DNA of 64,000 nucleotides, from positions 310,001 to 374,000 of the forward strand of contig CP152425.1 in assembly GCA_038960095.1 (NCBI GenBank), written 5' to 3'. The DNA comes from Symbiodolus clandestinus (lineage in GTDB: Bacteria > Pseudomonadota > Gammaproteobacteria > Enterobacterales > G038960095). This document shows positions 1-9,337 of this stretch, one piece after another. The notes below the pieces were generated by a model. That model worked only from the letters and a program-made list of their open reading frames with translations. It had not been told where the DNA came from and did not search any database. Position numbers and translations under genes: made by a program. Numbering within the stretch: the stretch's first letter is position 1; every line of letters starts with the position of its first letter.

Positions 1-2
1 TA

Positions 3-689
3 TTAAATGATACCAATCAACTCGGTATTGATTGGAAACTCATTCACAATGCAACCGGAGGTGCCTGGTTTAAAGGAGTTAATGCAGCGGTTAACACAGA
101 CGGCACCGCCATTAAGATCCTCAGCGATCAGGGAAACGGATCAGAGGCTCTGTTACAAGCCTTGGCAAAGCAAGGTAAGGTCTCTATGGTCACTTCACCC
201 TCAGTGACCACTTTAAATCTACAACCCGTTCCTGTACAGGTAGCAACCCAACAGAGCTATTTAGCACGCGTTGAGATCACTAAGAGCAAAGGTGAGCACT
301 CAATTTCCCTGCAACCTGGGATGATCACCCACGGCTTCAATATGAGCCTATTACCTTTTGTCATGGCAGATGACCAACTATTGCTGCAGTATACCATTAA
401 CCTCAGCGAACTGATTGGCATAAAAACCTTAACGGCAGATGGCGATAAAGGCTGTCGGATTCAATTACCAGAGATCAATTCACGCCTATTCTCCCAGAAA
501 GTCAAGTTACGCTCTAATGAGACATTAATACTCTCTGGTTTTGAACAAATGAAACGCTCCGTTAATCGTCAAGGTCTCGGTTCGCCTGATCATTGGGTGT
601 TAGGAGGTAAGCTTCGCACAGAGCGAGCACACCAAATTATTATGTTAATGATCACTCCCGTTATTATCGAATCAACATGTCCTCGCTAG
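3..689 (+). CDS. pilN: Type IVb pilus secretin (PilN family), 3' part
   Basis: The reading frame is open from the first bases of the window, so only the last 228 residues of an outer-membrane secretin are present and the start lies upstream. The segment SPSVTTLNLQPVPVQV followed by a long beta-rich stretch and the closing pattern around TLILSGFEQ and MLMITPVI is the usual C-terminal secretin domain that forms the gated channel for the pilus. It overlaps the start of pilO by 13 bases and opens a row of genes in the order known from R64-type thin pili, which is the main reason for choosing PilN over a type II secretion secretin. An ATG at 162 lies in this frame but is internal to the domain and not the start. 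Confidence 0.85.
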   Translation, partial: LNDTNQLGIDWKLIHNATGGAWFKGVNAAVNTDGTAIKILSDQGNGSEALLQALAKQGKVSMVTSPSVTTLNLQPVPVQVATQQSYLARVEITKSKGEHSISLQPGMITHGFNMSLLPFVMADDQLLLQYTINLSELIGIKTLTADGDKGCRIQLPEINSRLFSQKVKLRSNETLILSGFEQMKRSVNRQGLGSPDHWVLGGKLRTERAHQIIMLMITPVIIESTCPR

Positions 690-1909
690 CTGACGCTCAA
701 CCTCGGAGCATTGCCTTCCCCTTAAGTAACCATGCGATCGCCGTGTTGGGGCTATGCTGGCAACCGTTGCCATCAGCTGAGATCACGCTGGCTACCCAGC
801 AATCGCTACTAAAAAGAACCAGTGGTAGCCACTGGATTATTCAAAAAACCCCTGAGCATTGCCAATGGGGTAGCATTGAATTGGCAGATCCCCCGCTACT
901 GCCAACATACAGTCTATCCCTGCAGTTAATAGAGCAATTAGGGGCTGATTGGATAGCCATCATCCAACTACCAGAATACCAGTACGGGATTATCGGCGTC
1001 GCCAACGGACGTGTAGTCCCTGGTTGTGAATTGGTGTTAGTCACTGTAGCAAAAGTTGTCGAGCATTTTCACTGCTACCAAACACTGTTTCAATGGCAAA
1101 TGATCTACGCTCCCACAGCCTTAAATCTCGGTGGCCAACCACTGCTTCTGGACGAGCTGCTGCCTAATATCACTTTGCAAACCGAACAGCAACTACAAGT
1201 CGTTAGCTTGCCAAAACAACGAAACCATTGGCTTAGCTGGCGTTATATGGCTGTCGGCAGCCTACTGCTGGGGCTGGGAGTTGGCTTAGTATGGCAACGC
1301 CATCAGCAGCAAAAACAGGTCGCACGGTTAGCCGAGCAACGACGTCGACAACAGCAGCGCGTGAATGCGCAAAAAGCCGTTCCACCCTGGCAACAGCAGC
1401 CCCCCGCCCTAGCGGTTATTAATCGCTGTATGCAGGCAATGGGCCAGCAGCCGCTATTCCTAGGAGGTTGGCGCTTAGCACAAGTTCACTGCAACCCCCA
1501 GACGTTAAGAGTCACCTATCAAAGAGCTGAGAGTGCTAGTGTCAAGAGCTTTTTAGCCGCCGTTCAGCGCTGTGGAACTACTTACCAATTAGAGGGAAAC
1601 ACCCAAGCACGATTAGACTACCCGATAACCTTGCCTAAAAACCGTCCTGCTGAGCGACTCCCCTCGATCATTACGGTTGCTAGCGAATTACTACAACGGT
1701 TTGAACAAGGCATCGCTAATGGACAGATAGATGACGTATTGTCATCCACTAAGACCCATGCCAACTTTCTGTTCGATAGCAAAACTTCCCCACTAATACT
1801 CCTCCAGCAACTGCCACTGGCTGGTGTAGTGATCCACTCCTTGCAAGCCAGAGTTCAAGAGAGCGGCACCGTCTCTTGGCAATGTACCGGAACACTTTAT
1901 GGTCAATAA
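677..1909 (+). CDS. pilO: Type IVb pilus assembly protein PilO (PilO2 family)
   Basis: A 410-residue protein with a long N-terminal cytoplasmic-type domain, one membrane segment near residues 188-205 (core SLLLGLGVGLVW), a charged glutamine/arginine-rich linker and a periplasmic C-terminal part. This layout matches the PilO2 inner-membrane alignment protein of type IVb pili, which links the secretin to the motor. The ATG overlaps the end of the secretin gene, and the 3' end overlaps pilP by 11 bases, so translation is probably coupled. Sequence conservation in this family is low; the call rests on length, topology and position. Confidence 0.75.
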   Translation: MSSLADAQPRSIAFPLSNHAIAVLGLCWQPLPSAEITLATQQSLLKRTSGSHWIIQKTPEHCQWGSIELADPPLLPTYSLSLQLIEQLGADWIAIIQLPEYQYGIIGVANGRVVPGCELVLVTVAKVVEHFHCYQTLFQWQMIYAPTALNLGGQPLLLDELLPNITLQTEQQLQVVSLPKQRNHWLSWRYMAVGSLLLGLGVGLVWQRHQQQKQVARLAEQRRRQQQRVNAQKAVPPWQQQPPALAVINRCMQAMGQQPLFLGGWRLAQVHCNPQTLRVTYQRAESASVKSFLAAVQRCGTTYQLEGNTQARLDYPITLPKNRPAERLPSIITVASELLQRFEQGIANGQIDDVLSSTKTHANFLFDSKTSPLILLQQLPLAGVVIHSLQARVQESGTVSWQCTGTLYGQ

Positions 1910-2387
1910 AAGCTTAATAATCCTGCTATTCGGACTATTGTCTCTGCTGCCACCCAGCGTCGGTGGCGACAATCTGCCGAATGAATCAACAACACTTGCT
2001 GATTTAACTGCCCTACAGCAGCAAATTGTCCGGCTAAAGATCTCACTAGAACAATTAAAGCTCCAGCAGGAGTTATCGAAACTTGACCCGCTGGCTAACC
2101 ACCCCCATCACTTTTGCCAATTCAACACCGCAGGATTGGGATCCTTAACGCTGACAACCCTATATAGTCTGGCGGGGCAGAACTTTGCACTGCTGACTTA
2201 CCATCCACAGACTGTGTTGGAGGTAATAGCCGGTGATCATCTGCTTTGTGGTGAGATTATTCACAATATCACCGACAACCACGTGGAAATTGAAAAACAG
2301 GGACAGCGTTATCAGCTGTTAGGTGCTGGTATTCCATCCAGCCCACCGCCTTACCATACCTCTAGGCTACCTGGTCAGGCTAGGTGA
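1899..2387 (+). CDS. pilP: Type IVb pilus biogenesis protein PilP
   Basis: A 162-residue protein with an N-terminal export signal (hydrophobic core SLIILLFGLLSLLPPSVGG), a short coiled-coil stretch (residues 35-62, rich in Gln/Leu) and a small C-terminal periplasmic domain. PilP proteins connect the inner-membrane parts of the pilus to the secretin. The gene overlaps pilO and ends four bases before the preferred pilQ start. No enzymatic motif is visible. The call depends on position and size as much as on sequence. Confidence 0.7.
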   Translation: MVNKSLIILLFGLLSLLPPSVGGDNLPNESTTLADLTALQQQIVRLKISLEQLKLQQELSKLDPLANHPHHFCQFNTAGLGSLTLTTLYSLAGQNFALLTYHPQTVLEVIAGDHLLCGEIIHNITDNHVEIEKQGQRYQLLGAGIPSSPPPYHTSRLPGQAR

Positions 2388-2391
2388 CGGA

Positions 2392-3966
2392 ATGAGTAGT
2401 CCTGCCATGATGCAAGCTCTGACAGTCAAACTGCTCACCACCGAATCAGGGCGCTACCCATTGACAGCACAAGCGCGACAGTGGATCTGCTTAACCGAAG
2501 ATGGGCAGCTCTATCTATCAACAGCCCATAAATCTCAGGATGCAGTACTGCTGCTGATTGAACAGCTGCGTCGTGATAATTTTTCCTTCACCATCCAGTT
2601 GGTTAGTGTGGAATTTATCGCTGATCTCTATAGCCGCTGGAGTCCCCATAACCACTCAGAATTGATCTCCTACTGTCAAAATCAAGTGGTTGAGATCATT
2701 CAACAAGCAGTTGCTACCCAAGCCAGTGATGTCCATTTTGTCGTGCGCGAACGAGTGACGTTGATCAAATTTCGGATCCATGGCGAATTACTGTTGGTAG
2801 CAGAATACTCTCGTGAAGAGGGGCAAACATTTTGTGCCACCATCTACCAAACCCTCTGTGATGTTGCTGAGCCGGTCTTTAACCCGCATCGCAGCCAAGA
2901 TGCACGCCTGATGACCGCTGCTTTAAAAAGCTGTGGCCTCTATGGTGGCCGAATTGCCACCCGACCAACCGATAGCGGGTTGTTAATGGTGATCCGCTTA
3001 CTCTACGACCGGGGCAGCAGCTCCCTACAACTCGATGATTTGGGCTATCTGCCTGAGCAGATCACTTGTATTAACCACATGAGCGCTCGCCGCTTTGGGA
3101 TCAATATTCTGTCGGGACCGACCGGGTCCGGAAAATCCACTACGTTAGAGTGCCTGCTTAAACGCATCCTGGCGCATCACCAACAAAAAATTCATGTCCT
3201 GACCTTAGAAGATCCCCCGGAGTACCGGATCAACGGGGCGGTGCAGACACCGATTATCGGCGACAAAGAGGACGATGAAGCAGCCAGTCGGGACTGGGCA
3301 CGGGCCATTGCCAATGCCATGCGACTGGATCCCGATATTTTGATGTGTGGTGAAGTGCGTGACAGTCACTCAGCGATTGCCACTTTTCGGGCAGCCATGA
3401 CCGGCCATGGTGTTTGGACCACCCTGCATGCCAATGATGCGCTGGCGATCTTAATTCGCTTAAAAGATATCGGTATCTCTGGTTCACTGCTAGGAGATGC
3501 TTCGCTACTGACCGGTTTAATTAATCAGGTACTCGCCAAGCGCCTATGCACCCACTGTAAACGACCTTACGTAGAAAACCGCACCCAGTTACCCACCGAA
3601 TTAAGACAACGGGTGGAGCATTACTGCCAAATAGAACAGATCTTCGTTCGTGGTCCCGGCTGTGTCCATTGTCAACAGCGTGGTATTGCTGGCCGCACGG
3701 TGATTGCTGAGGTCATTGAACCGGATAACACCCTACTAGAGCTATTTTTACACCAAGGGAAACAAGCAGCTCGTCACTATTGGCTGACTCAACTCGGGGG
3801 CTTAAGTAAAAATCGCCACTTAATCACCCAGATTAATCAAGGAATGATCGATCCCTTAGATGGCGAACAGGATGTCTGTATGTTGGATCAGGATGATTCC
3901 TTAGCGGGAAAAAGCTTTGCCAGCGACAAGCACGCTAGCGAAGGTCTGTCTATCCCCGCTGCTTAA
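2392..3966 (+). CDS. pilQ: Type IVb pilus assembly ATPase PilQ (GspE/PilB family)
   Basis: A 524-residue secretion ATPase that powers pilus extension. A Walker A motif GPTGSGKST lies near residues 242-250, followed by the Asp box (LTLEDPPEY), Walker B (DPDILMCGEVRD) and the His box (TTLHAND). Two CxxC pairs (CTHC and CVHC, about residues 386-427) form the zinc-binding tetracysteine seen in extension ATPases. I prefer the ATG at 2392, four bases after the pilP stop; an in-frame ATG at 2323 would overlap pilP by 65 bases and add 23 residues unlike the family. All catalytic motifs are intact. Confidence 0.9.
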   Translation: MSSPAMMQALTVKLLTTESGRYPLTAQARQWICLTEDGQLYLSTAHKSQDAVLLLIEQLRRDNFSFTIQLVSVEFIADLYSRWSPHNHSELISYCQNQVVEIIQQAVATQASDVHFVVRERVTLIKFRIHGELLLVAEYSREEGQTFCATIYQTLCDVAEPVFNPHRSQDARLMTAALKSCGLYGGRIATRPTDSGLLMVIRLLYDRGSSSLQLDDLGYLPEQITCINHMSARRFGINILSGPTGSGKSTTLECLLKRILAHHQQKIHVLTLEDPPEYRINGAVQTPIIGDKEDDEAASRDWARAIANAMRLDPDILMCGEVRDSHSAIATFRAAMTGHGVWTTLHANDALAILIRLKDIGISGSLLGDASLLTGLINQVLAKRLCTHCKRPYVENRTQLPTELRQRVEHYCQIEQIFVRGPGCVHCQQRGIAGRTVIAEVIEPDNTLLELFLHQGKQAARHYWLTQLGGLSKNRHLITQINQGMIDPLDGEQDVCMLDQDDSLAGKSFASDKHASEGLSIPAA

Positions 3967-4013
3967 CCCATGTCTTACCTGAATCTAATGACTCACTGAG
4001 GAGAACCCCCAAA

Positions 4014-4541
4014 ATGCAATTCACCACCCGTTGTTCCCGCCATCGCGGTTTTACTGCTTTAGAGTTGATCATTGTGCTAGTCATTGGTTTTTCCATTCTT
4101 GCGTTATCTGCCAGCAAGATAGGAGAGTTATTTACCTCATCAAAAGCTACACAAGCAGTCGATGCTATTTTAAATCTTTCCAGAGCCATGCATGAGTTTA
4201 AAGCTAGCCCAGAGTTTGACCCAAACTCCCAAGATATTACTAACGATCTTAAAAATGCTGAATTGATCCCTAAATCAATTAAAGTGGTCAATAATACCTT
4301 AGAAGGAATATGGAAAGGAAATATTACCATTACTTATACTAATAACATCACCAGCATAACCTATCCAAATGTACCGAAATCACCCTGTATAAAAATAGTA
4401 AGAGGTTTATTACCTAGTGGTTTTGTTGATTCTATTCAAGGAACGGGCAATCCGCTTACCGCGAATACTCCACCTAATATTACCGCCGCTTGCACACCTG
4501 CCCAGAACGCTACCAGCGTCGATTTAGTAATTACTATTTAG
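4014..4541 (+). CDS. pilS: Type IVb major prepilin (PilS-like)
   Basis: A 175-residue prepilin. The 12-residue basic leader ends RHRG and is followed by FTALELIIVLVIGF, so cleavage by prepilin peptidase after Gly12 leaves the expected Phe+1 and Glu+5 and a hydrophobic assembly helix. Two cysteines near residues 124 and 162 could form the C-terminal disulfide loop typical of type IVb pilins. It follows the ATPase gene and has a GAGGAG ribosome binding site about 10 bases upstream of the ATG. Its A/T content is higher than that of pilN-Q, as is usual for exposed, fast-evolving pilins. Confidence 0.85.
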   Translation: MQFTTRCSRHRGFTALELIIVLVIGFSILALSASKIGELFTSSKATQAVDAILNLSRAMHEFKASPEFDPNSQDITNDLKNAELIPKSIKVVNNTLEGIWKGNITITYTNNITSITYPNVPKSPCIKIVRGLLPSGFVDSIQGTGNPLTANTPPNITAACTPAQNATSVDLVITI

Positions 4542-4545
4542 TACC

Positions 4546-5823
4546 ATGTTACTATTTACCCTCCGTCAACAAGGTTTTACCTTGCTGGAGGGCATTATGG
4601 CCCTCAGTGTACTACTCAGTCTGCTGGTTCTGGGCAATTATTATACACAGCAACGTTTAGAAGAAGAGATTCATCAGTTAGCTGCCGAACACCTGATACT
4701 GGTTAGCAAGGCAGCAACTGGTTATGCTCGAGAGCACTATGAACAAATCGGCACCGAAGTTGAAAAAGCGCGCTGGCAAAGCGATCAACAAGTTGAACTT
4801 AATAGAGACAGAGAATATACACCATTATCTTTAGAAGCTTGGCGCTACCAACAAATGCAAGATTATCTAAAAAAAGAGCTTCTGGCAGAAAAAAACTGTT
4901 ACCAACAAAGCTATGAGCTTTATATCAGCGATCATTTACCGTTTGGCAAACAATTAATCGTTCTCAGTAGCGAGGGACAAGCCATTGAGCTAAAAGCCCT
5001 GCCAGTGATTGCCAGAAAAGCGGATGGATCATCCGGTTATATTATTCAAAAAAAAGCAATACCTACCATCATCGGTAGCCAACATAGTTGGAAACTAGCC
5101 GTGCCCGCGAGAACCGTTTATAACTCCGGTGAAAATCAGCAAAATCTTAGTGTGGATAAGATTGGCCCTGGGCACTTAGCCAGAGTACAGATCATCAACA
5201 GAGTCGATACCCTAAATCCAGAAAACCTACTACACCGTACCCCAGTTCCTGGAAAACCAGAGTTAAATCAGATGGAAACCAATTTAACCATGCAGCAGCA
5301 TCAAATCATTTTTAACAACGAACCAGCAACAGGAATTTTAGATGCTGAAGGGTTACAGTTTACGCAACCGGGAGGGAAACTGCTATTTGGCTGGGAGAAA
5401 CAAGAGCAGCAACCGAAAATAGTGCTACGTGATGATAAACAACAAGAAGTTCTGATTACTGCGCAAAATGTGATGGCAACCACTAAAAAAAACCATCTTC
5501 CTCAAGGAGCTTCTGATTATTCTCCGCCAGAACTACATGCTTTCTGGAATAAACTTCCTTACTATGAGATGACCAATAAAATTAAAAATAAAGATCCATC
5601 AACTGAAGATTTTGCAAGAAAAATTTGTTTAATTTCCCCTGATGAAAAAAAATCTAACCAACCGCTAGGCAGGATGTTTCTTCTGGGAAGAAAAAACACA
5701 AAAAACAAAAATAAAATTTACCTTTATGTTTGTGGATATAGTGTTGAAGATGAGGGGCATAAAATTACCCAGGCTTATAAAATATTTCCTGAAAAAAAAA
5801 ATAAAAGTATTATCCGTGAATAG
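4546..5823 (+). CDS. Minor pilin 1, PilV-like, 425 residues
   Basis: Starts four bases after the major pilin gene. A 10-residue leader ends QQG and is followed by FTLLEGIMALSVLL, a class prepilin cleavage site and assembly helix. The mature protein is much longer than a core pilin, which fits a tip or adhesive minor pilin such as PilV. The C-terminal region (about residues 355-400) contains a module with the pattern KIC, then LGRMFLL, then YLYVCG, which recurs in the next gene and in a decayed gene at 36963-38003. The paired cysteines suggest a disulfide-closed lectin-like fold (inference). There is no shufflon or recombinase next to it. Confidence 0.75.
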   Translation: MLLFTLRQQGFTLLEGIMALSVLLSLLVLGNYYTQQRLEEEIHQLAAEHLILVSKAATGYAREHYEQIGTEVEKARWQSDQQVELNRDREYTPLSLEAWRYQQMQDYLKKELLAEKNCYQQSYELYISDHLPFGKQLIVLSSEGQAIELKALPVIARKADGSSGYIIQKKAIPTIIGSQHSWKLAVPARTVYNSGENQQNLSVDKIGPGHLARVQIINRVDTLNPENLLHRTPVPGKPELNQMETNLTMQQHQIIFNNEPATGILDAEGLQFTQPGGKLLFGWEKQEQQPKIVLRDDKQQEVLITAQNVMATTKKNHLPQGASDYSPPELHAFWNKLPYYEMTNKIKNKDPSTEDFARKICLISPDEKKSNQPLGRMFLLGRKNTKNKNKIYLYVCGYSVEDEGHKITQAYKIFPEKKNKSIIRE

Positions 5824-7729
5824 GAAAAAAACAGCTCATTCTAGATCCAGGGGGATCACATCGCTAGAAACACTAGGATTCCTTACAGCTTTGATAATGA
5901 TCGCTAGCCTCTGTGCTAGCATCGTTCAAAACTATTATAAAAAAACTCGAGCCGTTAGTGCCGCTCGTCATCTGAAAAAAGTCAATGATGCGGCTTGTGC
6001 CTATCTCAAAGATAATTTTTCTCAACTTAAATCTCACGCAATAACTAATAAAACTATAAAAAAACAGACTAGTCAAGAAAAAATTCTTATCATTAAATTA
6101 CAACAGTTAATCGATCAAGGTTACCTTCCTAACGGTTTTTCCAAGAAAAGTGTCTATTCTCAGGAATATCGCATCCAGATTCGAGTTCCTATAGAAAAGC
6201 GAAAAGGCTGGCAAGTATGGACAACCACTGAAAAAGGTGATCGGATTGATCGTCATGCTTGGACAGTCATCGGTTCATTATTAAAATATCATGGATTTTA
6301 TCGATCAGAACCTACAAAAAAAATCATCAATGGACTAAGACAACTGAGTGACAACAGCATAATTGAAATCGACCCTGGGCATATCGCATTTTTACAAGTT
6401 ATCGATAATGCTAAGCTTTATACAACCGACTCTTTTATCTACAGAAAACTTAATGATAATGATTCTCCAAGGCCGATGCAAACCTCCCTTAGACTAGACA
6501 AAAACAGTATCACTTTTAAAAAAAGTTCTAAGGAGGTTAAACTAAACAATCAATCTTTAGAACTAAAAAATAGGACTTACATAGCCAATTTAGAATTATT
6601 AAATAAAAATAAAGAAAATATTCCAACCATTCATTTAAAAGAGAGTCATTCTTCTGATTCAAAAAGCTTAACCATCACTCCTTCCACCCTGAAGATTAGT
6701 CGTAACTCCTTATTTAATAATCGCATCGAGTATGATATCAGTAATAAAAAAGCCAAAATTATTTTTACAGAATCCGAAAGTCAATTACATTGGAATCCCC
6801 ATTGGAATCATATTCCATATCATCAAAATAATGATTCTCAAGATACTCTAACAACAGCTAATAAAATATGCCACTATGGAATCAAGGTCGCCTCTCGAGA
6901 GGCTCTAGGACGCTTATTTATTATAGAAAGTAAAAAAAATATCCAAATATTTATATGCGGTAAAAATCAAACCAAGCATGGCATTGAGGCTTATAACCTA
7001 TTTAGTGTGCAAAAACCTTTAAAAAAACACCAGTCATTTAAAGAAATAGATGTTATAAAAAAGACAATCAAAGGATTTATCCTTAGGGCTCATATCCAAA
7101 ATGCACCTTCCGAACAGTTTAAAATTTTTATTAAAAAAGTTTTATCTGATATATATATTATAAAATGCCTAGAGGAGGAAACATACCATAAGCGTCTACT
7201 GAAGTCTATGAATAATCCGGGAAAACCCATTTTTGAAATAATTACAACATTTGAAAAAAAAAGTATAGAAACTTTCATTACAAATAACCTTTTAACCCAA
7301 AATTTCCTAAAACATACATCCTATGATCAACAAGCTAAGAACATAACCGAAAGATTCATAGATTATATGTATAATATAAAAAATAATAAAGATTACAAAT
7401 ACCAAGAAAACTCAACACACAAAGAAACATTAAAAACAATTATAAATAATTTAAAACAATCATTAAGTGCAGAAAAATTCCCCAATAATCAAACAGACAA
7501 GAGAAAAAACGATTTTATTAATAATCAAACCACCACAGATTACTTAAACACCCTTAAGGAATGTTCATCATTAACTGACTCTTATTGGATGCCAACTCTG
7601 TACGTGCTCTCTCATGACATCAGTAGGGCCTATCCAAACAACGATCACCCTTTTTTTGAAACTCTTTACGAAGAGGCTGAACCAGCCATTGTCAGCAATT
7701 CTAAAGCTAATGGACTCTATAAAGATTAA
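5816..7729 (+). CDS. Minor pilin 2, PilV-like, about 637 residues
   Basis: A second, larger and very A/T-rich minor pilin. I choose the GTG at 5816 because it overlaps the previous stop by 8 bases and gives a normal 13-residue basic leader ending RSRG before ITSLETLGFLTALIM. The in-frame ATG at 5726 would overlap the previous gene by 98 bases and give an unusually long leader. Residues about 360-410 hold the shared module KIC, then LGRLFII, then IFICGK. An added C-terminal domain of roughly 220 residues, lysine- and asparagine-rich, has no family I recognise. An A10 tract at 5792-5801 lies just upstream of the start. Confidence 0.7.
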   Translation: MNRKKTAHSRSRGITSLETLGFLTALIMIASLCASIVQNYYKKTRAVSAARHLKKVNDAACAYLKDNFSQLKSHAITNKTIKKQTSQEKILIIKLQQLIDQGYLPNGFSKKSVYSQEYRIQIRVPIEKRKGWQVWTTTEKGDRIDRHAWTVIGSLLKYHGFYRSEPTKKIINGLRQLSDNSIIEIDPGHIAFLQVIDNAKLYTTDSFIYRKLNDNDSPRPMQTSLRLDKNSITFKKSSKEVKLNNQSLELKNRTYIANLELLNKNKENIPTIHLKESHSSDSKSLTITPSTLKISRNSLFNNRIEYDISNKKAKIIFTESESQLHWNPHWNHIPYHQNNDSQDTLTTANKICHYGIKVASREALGRLFIIESKKNIQIFICGKNQTKHGIEAYNLFSVQKPLKKHQSFKEIDVIKKTIKGFILRAHIQNAPSEQFKIFIKKVLSDIYIIKCLEEETYHKRLLKSMNNPGKPIFEIITTFEKKSIETFITNNLLTQNFLKHTSYDQQAKNITERFIDYMYNIKNNKDYKYQENSTHKETLKTIINNLKQSLSAEKFPNNQTDKRKNDFINNQTTTDYLNTLKECSSLTDSYWMPTLYVLSHDISRAYPNNDHPFFETLYEEAEPAIVSNSKANGLYKD

Positions 7730-7869
7730 ATATTGATGAAATTTAATACTTGCTGGCAATATCCAAGTACGCTCTTTTATGTTACTAATAAACGTCCATC
7801 AGTATTCAACTGCTGGAAAAAAGCTTTGATTCAATACCACCACTGATTAAGGGCAACAGAGAATCGATT

Positions 7870-9003
7870 ATGCTATTTGCGTTTGAACCTCCTAAAAAAT
7901 CATTTTCTTTAGCTAAAACTTCCTTAGTTAAACAAGCCTTACAGCAGCTGGACTATCGATTAGCCAAAATGGCTTTTAGCAGTAGTATTCGCTTAGATTT
8001 CTATCAGGCATTACTATTATTGCTAGACAACCAAGTTAGGTTAAATGAAGCGCTGAAAGAGCTCTATCGAGTCTATAGTCATGAGGGTCGCAAAGCCAGT
8101 GCTCCCGTGGCGATAGTGATTAACGACTGTTTAACCGGAATGAAAGAGGGCATCGCTTTTAGTGAACGCTTGTCTGCTTGGGTACCGATTGAAGAGGGCA
8201 TGTTACTACAATCAGGAGAGGCTGCCGGGCGCTTGGCGGCTGCTTTTGGCGAGACTGAAAAGCTGATTGAAGCCAAAAAACAGATAGTGAGTGCAGTAGC
8301 CGGCGCCGTGACCTACCCGATTGCACTGATTGCCATGAGCGGCTTTTTGCTCAATATGGTGGCCACTGAATTGGTCCCTCAATTAGCTCAGCTAGTTGAT
8401 CCCAAAAGCTGGACGGGCAGTGCGGCAATCTTGAATGTGTTAGCAAGCTTTACCACCGATTATGGCTTACTCACTGTGGGTATTGTGATCACTCTGGCCG
8501 TGGTGATTGGTTTCTCACTCCCACGCTTCAACGGCCCTGGCCGTATTTGGCTTGATAAACTGCCTCCCTGGTCGCTCTACCGGATGATCCAAGGGGCTAC
8601 TTTTCTGCTCAATGTCTCCGCATTAATCCAATCAGGGATGCAATTGAATATGGCATTAGCTAAACTAGCCGTCTCCACGAGCCCTTGGCTAAAGGTAAGA
8701 ATCAACAGCACCCTGAAGCAGCTGGCGGCTGGTAAAAACTTTGGGGAAGCGCTCTGTGCGACCGGTTATCACTTTCCCGATGCCAAAGCCAATCGTTTTC
8801 TTTCAGTGATTGCTGAATACAGTGGTCTGGATATTGCTTTAGCCAAATTCGGCCGAAGCTGGCTAACTGAAACCGTACAAGGGATCCAAAAAATTTCCAA
8901 GCTGATCTTGATTGGCGGGATAATGCTGGTCGGCAGTATTATGTTGCTGGTCATCGCTGGTGCCAACGGGCTTCAAGACTCCTTACAAACGCTTGGTGAG
9001 TGA
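7870..9003 (+). CDS. pilR: Type IVb pilus inner-membrane platform protein PilR (GspF/PilC family)
   Basis: A 377-residue protein with two T2SS-F-type domains. The first (about residues 35-150) carries the motif GEAAGRLAAAFGETEKLIE, and membrane segments follow near 145-170, 205-225 and 345-368. These proteins form the inner-membrane platform on which the ATPase and pilins work. It lies 140 bases after the second minor pilin with normal base composition again. The order Q-S-V-V-R differs from R64 (Q-R-S-T-U-V), and no lytic transglycosylase (PilT of R64) is present between these genes. Confidence 0.85.
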   Translation: MLFAFEPPKKSFSLAKTSLVKQALQQLDYRLAKMAFSSSIRLDFYQALLLLLDNQVRLNEALKELYRVYSHEGRKASAPVAIVINDCLTGMKEGIAFSERLSAWVPIEEGMLLQSGEAAGRLAAAFGETEKLIEAKKQIVSAVAGAVTYPIALIAMSGFLLNMVATELVPQLAQLVDPKSWTGSAAILNVLASFTTDYGLLTVGIVITLAVVIGFSLPRFNGPGRIWLDKLPPWSLYRMIQGATFLLNVSALIQSGMQLNMALAKLAVSTSPWLKVRINSTLKQLAAGKNFGEALCATGYHFPDAKANRFLSVIAEYSGLDIALAKFGRSWLTETVQGIQKISKLILIGGIMLVGSIMLLVIAGANGLQDSLQTLGE

Positions 9004-9337
9004 TCCCGGAAACTACTGACCATTGTCCTAGGGTGCGCTGAAATCAGATAGAGACCCTTTGACGAAAAAATAGCCATAGCATTGTGTGAATAAGCAGGTA
9101 TTTGAAATGTTATTATCTATCTTTTCGGCCAAAAAATATTGAAAGATTCCACTATTAAATTATCGGTAGTGCCTCACAATGGCAGGTAGTAGAATTTTTC
9201 AAAAAATGTACCGATGATTTTCTCATGAATTTCTAGTGATAATCAGCGATTGATGACGTCTCCCACTAAAGGTTAGCCCAAGGATTACTACTCATGATAT
9301 GGTAGCTACCATTACAATTCCTAACAAGGAGATGACC
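9004..9337 (+). other. Intergenic gap with a short decayed coding remnant
   Basis: No intact gene lies here. Positions 9159-9236 read on the + strand as a short open stretch containing GSASQW, then VVEFF, ending MNF and a TAG stop. The same GSASQW motif followed by a phenylalanine-rich tail occurs in the small reading frame at 38172-38390, so this is probably the tail of a lost relative. The ribosome binding site AAGGA for the prepilin peptidase lies at 9326-9330. Confidence 0.4.

Noticed and set aside
5726..7870. Possible PilV shufflon as in R64
   Set aside because: There are no short inverted repeats flanking alternative 3' ends and no Rci-type recombinase next to the pilin genes.
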